Positions 1 to 6,201 of a stretch of 9,713 nucleotides of DNA are shown here, in pieces. The position numbers and the translations under genes were made by a program. This DNA comes from Candidatus Corynebacterium faecipullorum. GTDB taxonomy: Bacteria; Actinomycetota; Actinomycetes; Mycobacteriales; Mycobacteriaceae. Where the stretch lies: NCBI GenBank assembly GCA_019114925.1, contig DXEO01000225.1, positions 1-9,713 on the forward strand, in the 5' to 3' direction. The notes beneath the pieces were generated by a model. The model ran no database searches. It saw only the letters and a program-made list of their open reading frames with translations, and was not told where the DNA came from. Within the stretch, counting starts at the first letter, position 1; the number at the start of each line of letters is the position of its first letter.

Positions 1-141
1 TGTCCGTGGCCCCAGCCGTTCATCGGAGTAGAGGTAGTCCATGTACTCCTCTTCCGTGCGATACTTCGTGCCATTGGTGGCCCTCCATGCGCCTGAACCT
101 GGGGAATAGAGGCTAAATCGCGTGTGACCAAGAATGAGCAT
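1..141 (-). CDS. Rhamno_transf-family glycosyltransferase, N-terminal fragment (cut by window edge)
   Basis: Only the first 47 codons lie in the window; the frame is open to base 1. The ATG at 141-139 is preceded by an AAAGG-type ribosome site seven bases upstream, with an in-frame stop (TGA) further upstream. The peptide begins MLILGHTRFSLYSPGSGAW and continues with NG, an acidic stretch and a YLYS..R...RT segment. It aligns without gaps to the N-terminus of the complete protein at 6202-7626 (23 identities in about 45 residues), including the TRFSL, P.SG.WRA.NG and YLY motifs. That points to the putative rhamnosyltransferase family (Pfam Rhamno_transf, DDDD-type GT-A-like). It is probably the next gene of the glycan operon, 120 bases after the ABC ATPase. 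Sugar specificity is unknown, and catalytic residues are outside the window. Confidence 0.8.
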   Translation of the reverse strand, partial: MLILGHTRFSLYSPGSGAWRATNGTKYRTEEEYMDYLYSDERLGPRT

Positions 142-261
142 GGAGCGACCTTTCTGCAACGATCGGGAAAATCAAGGCACCAACTAGTCCCACGAAATGC
201 GAGCCATGACGGCCAACCCCATTTCGAGGGGGCAATGTGCTTCCTTTTAAACCCCTAGAGC

Positions 262-1101
262 TTAGCAAACGAGCACTGCTGCCGGCAGGTATTGTTTCGG
301 AATTTTCGTCAGGTAGTCGTCCGCAGAGTCACGACCACTCTGCCCCACCAGACGGGCCCACTCAGAATAGTGACCGCACAGCTCTTTCGACGGGCCGTCC
401 GCGATGAGTTCGCCGTTGTTAATCCACAGCACACGGGCGCAGTTCTCTTGCACCTGATCGATGGAATGCGACACGAAGAAGAGGTTGCCTGCCCTGTCGA
501 TAACCTCATTCATCCGGGCCCGGGCCTTGCCGCCAAAGGCCGCGTCACCGGTCGACAGCGTCTCATCGATAAGCAGAATCTCCGGCTTGACTGCCGTCGA
601 GATAGCAAAGACCAACCGGGCCTTCATGCCGGCTGAGTAGGTCGACATCGGCCGCTTCACAGCATCGCCTAGCTCCGTCCATTCCGCCAGCAACGGAATC
701 TGTTCCCGGGCTTCCTTCGGGCTCATCCCCAGCGCCAGGCAGCCTAAATAGATGTTCGCTTCCCCCGGAAGGTTAGGCTGCAACGCGGCGTTGACCCCCA
801 TCAACATCGGTTGAGAACGCACCAGAATCTGACCCGACGTGGGGTTTTCACCACCGGCCATCAGGTTAAGCAGAGTGGATTTTCCGGAGCCATTGAGGCC
901 AATTAGTCCAATCGATTCCGAAGGCCGCACAACGAAAGACACGTCCTTGAGTGCATCAACAACCATCTTGCCGCGGCCCGTGCGGACGGTGTTGGCATCA
1001 TCCGAACGGGATTGACTAATGACATACCGCTTGGATACGCCATCAACAATGATGGACGCTTCGTTGATTTCCTCAGTGGCAGTCTTACGCAAGCCGGACA
1101 T
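262..1101 (-). CDS. Polysaccharide/teichoic-acid-type ABC exporter, ATP-binding subunit (Wzt/TagH-like)
   Basis: This 279-aa cytoplasmic ATPase would power export of a lipid-linked glycan with the permease encoded just upstream. Visible motifs are Walker A GLNGSGKST (68-76), signature YSAGMKARL (155-163) in the form typical of Wzt/TagH rather than LSGGQ, Walker B ILLIDE (175-180), a D-loop region TLSTGD (181-186) and the switch histidine in SHS (H212). After the nucleotide-binding domain only about 40 residues remain, so the carbohydrate-binding domain of O8/O9a-type Wzt is absent. The frame stays open up to 1164, but ATG 1101 is chosen because GGAGG lies six bases upstream; the longer form would lie deep inside the permease gene. 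It overlaps the permease end by 17 bases, suggesting translational coupling. The substrate is inferred from neighbouring glycosyltransferases. Confidence 0.93.
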   Translation of the reverse strand: MSGLRKTATEEINEASIIVDGVSKRYVISQSRSDDANTVRTGRGKMVVDALKDVSFVVRPSESIGLIGLNGSGKSTLLNLMAGGENPTSGQILVRSQPMLMGVNAALQPNLPGEANIYLGCLALGMSPKEAREQIPLLAEWTELGDAVKRPMSTYSAGMKARLVFAISTAVKPEILLIDETLSTGDAAFGGKARARMNEVIDRAGNLFFVSHSIDQVQENCARVLWINNGELIADGPSKELCGHYSEWARLVGQSGRDSADDYLTKIPKQYLPAAVLVC

Positions 1102-2029
1102 ATTTTTCCTCCGCAGCCCAAAAGTAAACGAATCCCACGATAAACGTTCCCGCGGTCCAGACAAGCAGGATCAGCCACACATCCAGCGCCGGGACGGTGC
1201 CGTAGATGGTGACGTCACGGATTGCTGTCAGGAACTCGTACGCGGGGTTTTCCACCATGATCTTCTGCAGGGTGGGAACGTGGGAGAAACGGTCCATCGT
1301 AAACATAACGCCGGACAGGAAGAACCACGCCTGCGTAATAATCGGCACCAGCGCCTTCACGTCCGGGATTTCCGCGGTCAGCCGAGCAAAAATCAGCATC
1401 AGCCCGCAGCCAAAAAGGTGGAGCATCACATACAGCGGGACCACCAAAATGGTTGTCCACGTGGGAAAATCACCCCACTGTGCCACGAACGCCAAAATGA
1501 GGGCCACGCCGGCGGGCAGCAGATTATCGATCGCCGCGCGCAGCGTCTGAGAAAACACCAGCGACGCCCGAGGGAACGGGAACGCAGAAATCATCGCCTT
1601 CGAGCTGGAGATTAGCCCGTTGCCGGAGCCCAACATCGAGGTGAGCATCCGCATGAAAATCAGGCCAATGAACAGGTAGCCCACGAAGTTGTCCACGTCC
1701 CGCGCCGTCTTAAACAGCAGGCCGAACAACAGCCCATAAAATGCCACGTCCAGGATGGGGGAGACCACGAGCCACAGCTTCCACAGGCGGTAATCACGGG
1801 TCGAGCGCAACGCCTTCGAGCGCGCCTCTGCCCCGATGAAGAACCGGCGCCCCCACAGCTCCTTGATGTAGCCACCGAGGCTGGGACGTGGGTTCAGCGG
1901 GACCAAGTCACCTTTGGACACTACTTGCACACGTGACGTGGACTCCCCTAGTTTTCCCGAAAGCTCTTTGAGAAAACCGACGCTGTAGGACTTCGCCCCT
2001 TCTCTATGTCGGCTCATGTCATTGACCAT
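1085..2029 (-). CDS. Polysaccharide ABC exporter, integral membrane permease (Wzm/TagG-like, ABC-2 family)
   Basis: The 314-aa membrane subunit is expected to move a lipid-linked glycan across the cytoplasmic membrane. Counting from ATG 2029, an amphipathic N-terminal region of about 80 residues leads into six hydrophobic segments near 84-107, 115-136, 168-186, 193-215, 227-245 and 283-304. This is the usual ABC-2 layout, and it ends in a short charged tail (FWAAEEKYVRLA). The gene sits between a glycosyltransferase gene and the ATPase gene, overlapping the latter by 17 bases. The start is uncertain: TTG 2065, ATG 2029 and ATG 2017 share the frame and none has a well-spaced ribosome site. ATG 2029 is a compromise, with GGGAG 13 bases upstream. 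The pairing with a YSAGM-type ATPase makes a glycan substrate likely, but which glycan cannot be read. Confidence 0.9.
   Translation of the reverse strand: MVNDMSRHREGAKSYSVGFLKELSGKLGESTSRVQVVSKGDLVPLNPRPSLGGYIKELWGRRFFIGAEARSKALRSTRDYRLWKLWLVVSPILDVAFYGLLFGLLFKTARDVDNFVGYLFIGLIFMRMLTSMLGSGNGLISSSKAMISAFPFPRASLVFSQTLRAAIDNLLPAGVALILAFVAQWGDFPTWTTILVVPLYVMLHLFGCGLMLIFARLTAEIPDVKALVPIITQAWFFLSGVMFTMDRFSHVPTLQKIMVENPAYEFLTAIRDVTIYGTVPALDVWLILLVWTAGTFIVGFVYFWAAEEKYVRLA
1108..1112 (-). promoter_or_regulatory. Ribosome binding site deciding the ABC ATPase start
   Basis: On the minus strand GGAGG is followed by six bases (AAAAAT) and ATG at 1101. This is the best Shine-Dalgarno match in the operon. 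It lies within the last codons of the permease gene and fixes the ATPase start at 1101 rather than at the upstream in-frame codon 1164. Confidence 0.8.
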
Positions 2030-2068
2030 CCTGTCCGATCGTCTCCCACAGCGAGGGAAGAACAATAC

Positions 2069-4132
2069 TCATCGTAGCTTTCCCATCATATCGACAAGTG
2101 CCTGCCGGATTGAGTTGGCGTCCCCAACCGACGACCGGAAATCGAGTACTTGTGCCGACAACGGGGAGCCTGGCGTGACGATGCCCCACACCGGGACCCC
2201 CGAACCCGCATAGTCGGAGTACTTCGACGGCAGGAAAGGATTGACCGTAAAAGACCCCGGCTGCAACGTCATGTCATTGACCAACAAGACGTCGAGTTTG
2301 TGGGTGATGGCCAAAAACTCCAGGTACGGCACGTAGTCATTGACGCGCAGGCCGAAGGCAGGCGCGTTACTTGCCGCAAAGGCGCGCAGCGTCCGCGGAT
2401 CATCACAAAAGACATGGAACTCCAGCTTTTCCTGCAGGTGCTGCGGCAGGTCCATCGCCGCATCCAGAATCGGGCCGAGGCCCCGGTCACGGTAGAAGCT
2501 GCCAAAGTAGCCGATGTTTAGCTTCTTTCCATCCGTCTGGTACGTGCTCATGCCGCGATACAGGTGCTTCGGCGGCGTCGGCTGCGGGCGCACCACACTC
2601 TTTGCCTCCGCGGTGCACCGAATCGGTGCCGGGTACTGCGAGAGCATGACGTGGCGCTGATTCTCATTGGTGAACAGCAACTTATCGGCCAGCAGAATGG
2701 TTACCGCCTCGGTCAGATCGAAATGCGATGCAATCTCCAGCTCTGCCCCACCCAGCCGCTTGAGCGCCCGGGTGAGCTTCCACGCCGCCGGGCCAGGAGT
2801 GAGCTTGCCCCGGCGCGGCTGACCATCAGCACCAACCCGGAGCGGGTCAGAGAACTCTGCCTCCCACCGCAGCTGCGGATAGGCCAGTTTGATAAGCGCG
2901 CCAGCTACATGCGAGCCTGACCACAAGGCCCGTGTGTAGAGGACGGAGTACTCGCTTCCTTTTTTCTGGAGTTTGCGTGCCGCGCGCAGGGCGTCACGCC
3001 CAAATTGTGCGATGAGTGGCCAGGCAGAAAAGGAGCATTCAGTTCTAAGCTGCACGTGCTCACCGATGACCGGTTCGACCATGAGGTAGGTCGACTCATC
3101 CCGCTTGCGAATGCGCCGCATGTCCGCGGAGATCACGTCCACCTGCACGCCGTCGCTGGCCAGCGTCTTGGCCATCACGTTGGCTGCAGGGTCAGCAAAA
3201 GGCGGGAAGCAATACGACACCACGAGCTTCTTCGAGCGCTGCGGCCGCAGGTCACTCCAAGGCAACCCAGCAACGCCCAAGTCGACCGCGCAGGCAATTG
3301 CGTCCTCAACCTGGTCGCGTGCGCCAGAGAGGTAGTCACGGACAAAGGTAAATTGCGCGTCCTCGAGGTTTTTCAGCGCCGGGCGGGAGGATTCATCGAC
3401 GCGAAGGGCTCGAATCTTGGCAATGCACTGCAGCCTTTCCACCACAGAGAACTGAAAGCTCGCTTTCTGGCGGGAGACGGACCCCTGCCGCACCGACCGC
3501 AGGTACGCGGCGTCATGAGCGTCAGCCGGGACGGTGAACGCGAAGTGCGGAATGGTCAGCAACTGGGCGAAGAAGGCCACGTCCTCGCCCGACTTGAGCT
3601 CTTCATCGAAGCGGTACCGCGTGGCGATGTGGCTCGGGAGGATCTTGCACGCATTAAAGCCCAAGGCCCACGGGATGACGCGGGCTAATTGCGTGCGGCC
3701 GGCGCCCTGCGAAATCCGCGCCGACAGCGCGCTTTCGTGGTGGCGTCCGTCTTCCCCGATGTCGCGAATGGGAAGCAGGACGGCCTCCTGCGGCTTGCTC
3801 AGGCGAAAGCCCATGGCCAGAAACTCCGGTTCGAGGGCGTCGTCATCATCGACGAACGTGAGGTATTCACGCGTCACGCTGGCCAACCCCACGTTGCGCG
3901 CATGCGCCGCACCCACACCGGTGGTGTTAATAATGCGCAGGTCATAGTCCGTGGTCAGCCCGCGCAGGTAGGCCGCGCTGCTGTCATCCGGCCCGTTGAG
4001 AACCACGATCACCTCAAACAGGCGCGGGTCGAGGGATTGCTGATTCAGGCACTCGATCAGCCGCGGAAGCCTGGCTCTTCCTGCAAAGCTGGGGACGATG
4101 ACCGAGATCCCCACGGTGTATTTCTCACTCAT
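2069..4132 (-). CDS. Two-domain glycosyltransferase: N-terminal GT2 (GT-A) fused to C-terminal GT4-like (GT-B)
   Basis: This 687-aa protein appears to carry two glycosyltransferase modules. The GT-A part (about 1-230) opens with ISVIVPSFAG (9-18), has ARNVGL (78-83), a metal-binding FVDDDDAL (93-100) and SGEDVAFF (181-188), all GT2 hallmarks. After a helical linker (about 230-298) a second Rossmann-like start, KKLVVSYCFPPFADPAANVM (301-320), begins a GT-B-like half. This half has FTNENQRHVML (487-497), the C-lobe strand LNIGYFGSFYRDRGLGPILDA-type region (538-558) and LPSKYSDYAGSGVPVWGI (634-651) in the nucleotide-sugar site. No membrane segment is seen. ATG 4132 is preferred over the in-frame GTG 4138 because TAGGG lies five bases upstream. 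The gene starts 7 bases after the preceding stop codon, so the two are coupled. It probably adds two different sugars to the exported glycan; donors are unknown. Confidence 0.88.
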   Translation of the reverse strand: MSEKYTVGISVIVPSFAGRARLPRLIECLNQQSLDPRLFEVIVVLNGPDDSSAAYLRGLTTDYDLRIINTTGVGAAHARNVGLASVTREYLTFVDDDDALEPEFLAMGFRLSKPQEAVLLPIRDIGEDGRHHESALSARISQGAGRTQLARVIPWALGFNACKILPSHIATRYRFDEELKSGEDVAFFAQLLTIPHFAFTVPADAHDAAYLRSVRQGSVSRQKASFQFSVVERLQCIAKIRALRVDESSRPALKNLEDAQFTFVRDYLSGARDQVEDAIACAVDLGVAGLPWSDLRPQRSKKLVVSYCFPPFADPAANVMAKTLASDGVQVDVISADMRRIRKRDESTYLMVEPVIGEHVQLRTECSFSAWPLIAQFGRDALRAARKLQKKGSEYSVLYTRALWSGSHVAGALIKLAYPQLRWEAEFSDPLRVGADGQPRRGKLTPGPAAWKLTRALKRLGGAELEIASHFDLTEAVTILLADKLLFTNENQRHVMLSQYPAPIRCTAEAKSVVRPQPTPPKHLYRGMSTYQTDGKKLNIGYFGSFYRDRGLGPILDAAMDLPQHLQEKLEFHVFCDDPRTLRAFAASNAPAFGLRVNDYVPYLEFLAITHKLDVLLVNDMTLQPGSFTVNPFLPSKYSDYAGSGVPVWGIVTPGSPLSAQVLDFRSSVGDANSIRQALVDMMGKLR

Positions 4133-4139
4133 GCGCACC

Positions 4140-4757
4140 CTACTTCATCCGGGCCAAAAGCTTGTACAAACGAATAATCACGCCTTGGGGCAGATACCTT
4201 TTCACGGGCTTGACCACCAGAATCACTCTGTCCAGGAGGGCGGACAGTACCGACGGCGTCGACAGCTCCGGCAAGGCATCGGCCCCCGCATCACGGTGTT
4301 CCACGCACTGCAGCGCCGACAGCCCCAGGCTGACGTCCGCCGCGCTGCGCAGGTGGCCCGCCCCGTCCGCGGACTCCACCACGCGTGTTGGCAGCACCCA
4401 CATCTTGACCCAGCCGGGCTCACACTTCACCGCCCCGGCCGTCAGGCTGTCTGGCCCGCGCAGGAAATTCGAGGCCCGCTCCGGCGCGCTATCAGGACCA
4501 AGCGATGCCCAGTAAAACACCTTGGGCACGGTCTGCACCGACGATTCCCCGTGGGCGCTGATGAAGTCCCACACCGTTTCTGCGGGATAGTCCACAAAAA
4601 TCACGGAATCATAGGAGCTCAGAGTCCCCGTCGGGTCAGTAGCAAAAACGACGTTGCGGCCCAGGTCCCCCATGCTGACCACTGCCGCTGAATCAACGAC
4701 AACGCACACGGCGTCCTGGGGGCTATGCCCGGGATAAGGCTTATCGGCAAAGAGCAT
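4140..4757 (-). CDS. Conserved-position protein of unknown function in glycan export operon
   Basis: This 205-aa protein has no family I recognise. The N-terminal half has alternating hydrophobic strands: DAVCVVVDSAAVV (15-27), NVVFATD (35-41) and YDSVIFVDYP (49-58). These suggest an alpha/beta fold, but there is no DXD, Walker or other catalytic motif. The C-terminal 30 residues (DRVILVVKPVKRYLPQGV, then IIRLYKLLARMK) form a strongly basic, amphipathic tail like those that dock glycosyltransferases to membranes. There is no signal peptide. The start ATG 4757 has TAGGT about seven bases upstream; the gene follows the GT4 stop after 21 bases and ends 7 bases before the next start, so it is very likely co-translated. 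It could be a highly diverged or reduced glycosyltransferase domain, or an accessory subunit of the assembly complex; no function is assigned. Confidence 0.75.
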   Translation of the reverse strand: MLFADKPYPGHSPQDAVCVVVDSAAVVSMGDLGRNVVFATDPTGTLSSYDSVIFVDYPAETVWDFISAHGESSVQTVPKVFYWASLGPDSAPERASNFLRGPDSLTAGAVKCEPGWVKMWVLPTRVVESADGAGHLRSAADVSLGLSALQCVEHRDAGADALPELSTPSVLSALLDRVILVVKPVKRYLPQGVIIRLYKLLARMK

Positions 4758-4778
4758 GTGTGACCTACCAGCGATTAT

Positions 4779-6086
4779 CTACGGTTGACGGGACGCGGCG
4801 CGCCCTAGGACATCGAGCAGAGTCTGCGGTGCATGCTTATCGCGCTGCTCCTTGACCCACTGCCGGCCGTCCTCAGATACCTGCAACTTGGTGCGGTCCT
4901 CCGCGAGGGATTTCCAAAGCCGCGCTAGCTCCTCAGGGCGCTCGGGCGGAACAACGTCTCCTGCCTCAAGCTGGGTAATCAACTCCGCAGCTTCACCGCT
5001 TAACACGCCACTGATGTGAATCCCCAGCTCCATCAGCTCAAAGGTCTTGGACGGCACCGTCCAATCCAGCGGCTTCCAGTCAGTCAGGTGCACCATCGCG
5101 GTGTCAGCCCAGGAATAGTAGTTTTCCAGCTCACCAGCGGGAATACGGTGATGGAAGTCCACGTCCAGACCAAGCTGGGCGGCCTTGTCCCGCAACATCG
5201 TCCACGACACCCCGTCACCGACGAAACGCAGCTTAACCTTCACGCCCATCTCCTGCGCCAGGTGCGCGGCTACCAAGGCATTTTCCAACCGCTGGGCGCG
5301 CCCAAATGTACCGGCGTACAAAACGTTGAGCCCATCGTGCTCTCGCGCTTTCGGCGGCTGGGTGTCCAGCGGCGTCCGCGGCGGGAAGACATTCCTGATG
5401 GTGACCACGTCTCGGGTGCGCTTGCCAGTTGAGCCTTTCTCTTGCTGGCGCAGTTGCAGGGCAAGCTGCTCAGAGGTGGTCAGCACGGCGGAGGCATGTT
5501 TGAGTGCTGAGGTCACCGCACGCCCAGTCACGGCTGTCACTGCCTGCAAGGGCCCGCGCCGGAGCAGTTTTTCCCGCAGCGACCGTCGGCCCGTGGCCGC
5601 ATTCCAGTTCCGGTTTTCGTGCAACAGCTCCGGCCACGCGTCACGCAAGTCGATGGCGTAGGGAACCCGCTTCAACCGCGCTATGAGCTGGGTGACGGTA
5701 GCTGTGGGCAGGGCTGGAACCGTGCCAATGACCACATCGGGACGTAGTTTCCCCGCCTCCGACCAAGGGCTGAGTGATACCGCCAACATCGAGGCAGCCA
5801 CCACTGCTTGGTTGAGCACGCGCTGCGTCAAGGACGAACCTGCTGGAAAATAACCGCTGCGGATGATGCGTTCCTGCGACGGCCCCGTCTCCGTGGTGCG
5901 GTGCGAGCGCAACGCGGCCGTTGCCAGCCACCGCGAGATGGGAATCTTGCGCTCATAGTGTGGGGGCGGTGCAATCACGGACACCTCATGGCCAGCATCG
6001 ACAAGAATTTTAGTCAGCCACATCCACCTCCGCTGCGGCACCCCATTTTCGGGATACCAATACTGCGACACGATGAGAATTTTCAC
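4779..6086 (-). CDS. GT4-family (WbuB-like) glycosyltransferase
   Basis: The 435-aa protein is a GT-B retaining glycosyltransferase of family GT4, resembling the WbuB group of amino-sugar transferases in polysaccharide loci. From the chosen start it opens with MKILIVSQYWYPENGVPQRR (1-20), the family's typical first strand and acceptor loop. It then has VPYAIDLRDAWPELL (141-155), VLYAGTFGRAQRLENAL (255-271), RFVGDG (287-292) and PLDWTVPSKTFELMELG (339-355) with the donor-site glutamates. An in-frame GTG at 6116 would add ten non-conserved residues. GTG 6086 is preferred because family homology begins there and AAGGAG lies about 12 bases upstream, although that spacing is long. About 115 bases separate it from the preceding stop, and a possible internal promoter lies in that gap. 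The protein acts in the cytoplasm; donor and acceptor are unknown. Confidence 0.92.
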   Translation of the reverse strand: MKILIVSQYWYPENGVPQRRWMWLTKILVDAGHEVSVIAPPPHYERKIPISRWLATAALRSHRTTETGPSQERIIRSGYFPAGSSLTQRVLNQAVVAASMLAVSLSPWSEAGKLRPDVVIGTVPALPTATVTQLIARLKRVPYAIDLRDAWPELLHENRNWNAATGRRSLREKLLRRGPLQAVTAVTGRAVTSALKHASAVLTTSEQLALQLRQQEKGSTGKRTRDVVTIRNVFPPRTPLDTQPPKAREHDGLNVLYAGTFGRAQRLENALVAAHLAQEMGVKVKLRFVGDGVSWTMLRDKAAQLGLDVDFHHRIPAGELENYYSWADTAMVHLTDWKPLDWTVPSKTFELMELGIHISGVLSGEAAELITQLEAGDVVPPERPEELARLWKSLAEDRTKLQVSEDGRQWVKEQRDKHAPQTLLDVLGRAASRQP

Positions 6087-6133
6087 AGATCGACTAGGCT
6101 CCTTCGCACTGACCACCGTTTCGGTTTCCGTCC

Positions 6134-6139
6134 ATCATA
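6134..6139 (-). promoter_or_regulatory. Candidate internal promoter -10 box before the GT4 gene
   Basis: On the minus strand TATGAT lies in the largest intergenic gap of the operon, about 48 bases before GTG 6086. It is one base from the TATAAT consensus, but no good -35 hexamer sits at 16-18 bases, so this is weak evidence for secondary transcription starting inside the operon. Confidence 0.25.
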
Positions 6140-6201
6140 CTACTTCGACGCGCTAAATTCCCCACCAGCCCCGCGCCCTTTCCGGCACCCGCACGCCTTT
6201 A

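Noticed and set aside
1102..1164. Longer N-terminus for the ABC ATPase (in-frame codon at 1164)
   Set aside because: The extra residues are the permease C-terminal region read in another frame; the GGAGG-ATG at 1101 is much stronger.
2022..2072. ATG overlapping the TGA of the GT2/GT-B gene (ATGA arrangement at 2072-2069)
   Set aside because: The frame stops after 17 codons and is not the permease frame, so it is not the coupled start it first appears to be.
3005..3688. Long plus-strand open frame (227 codons) opposite the GT2/GT-B gene
   Set aside because: It is a mirror frame of a clearly real gene, its peptide is rich in R/H/G with no recognisable motif, and it has no supporting context. 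The same holds for 1019-1615, 4098-4691, 3689-4177 and 5808-6293 on the plus strand.
6094..6138. Possible 14-codon leader peptide before the GT4 gene
   Set aside because: No ribosome site, and no run of regulatory codons or attenuator hairpin was seen.
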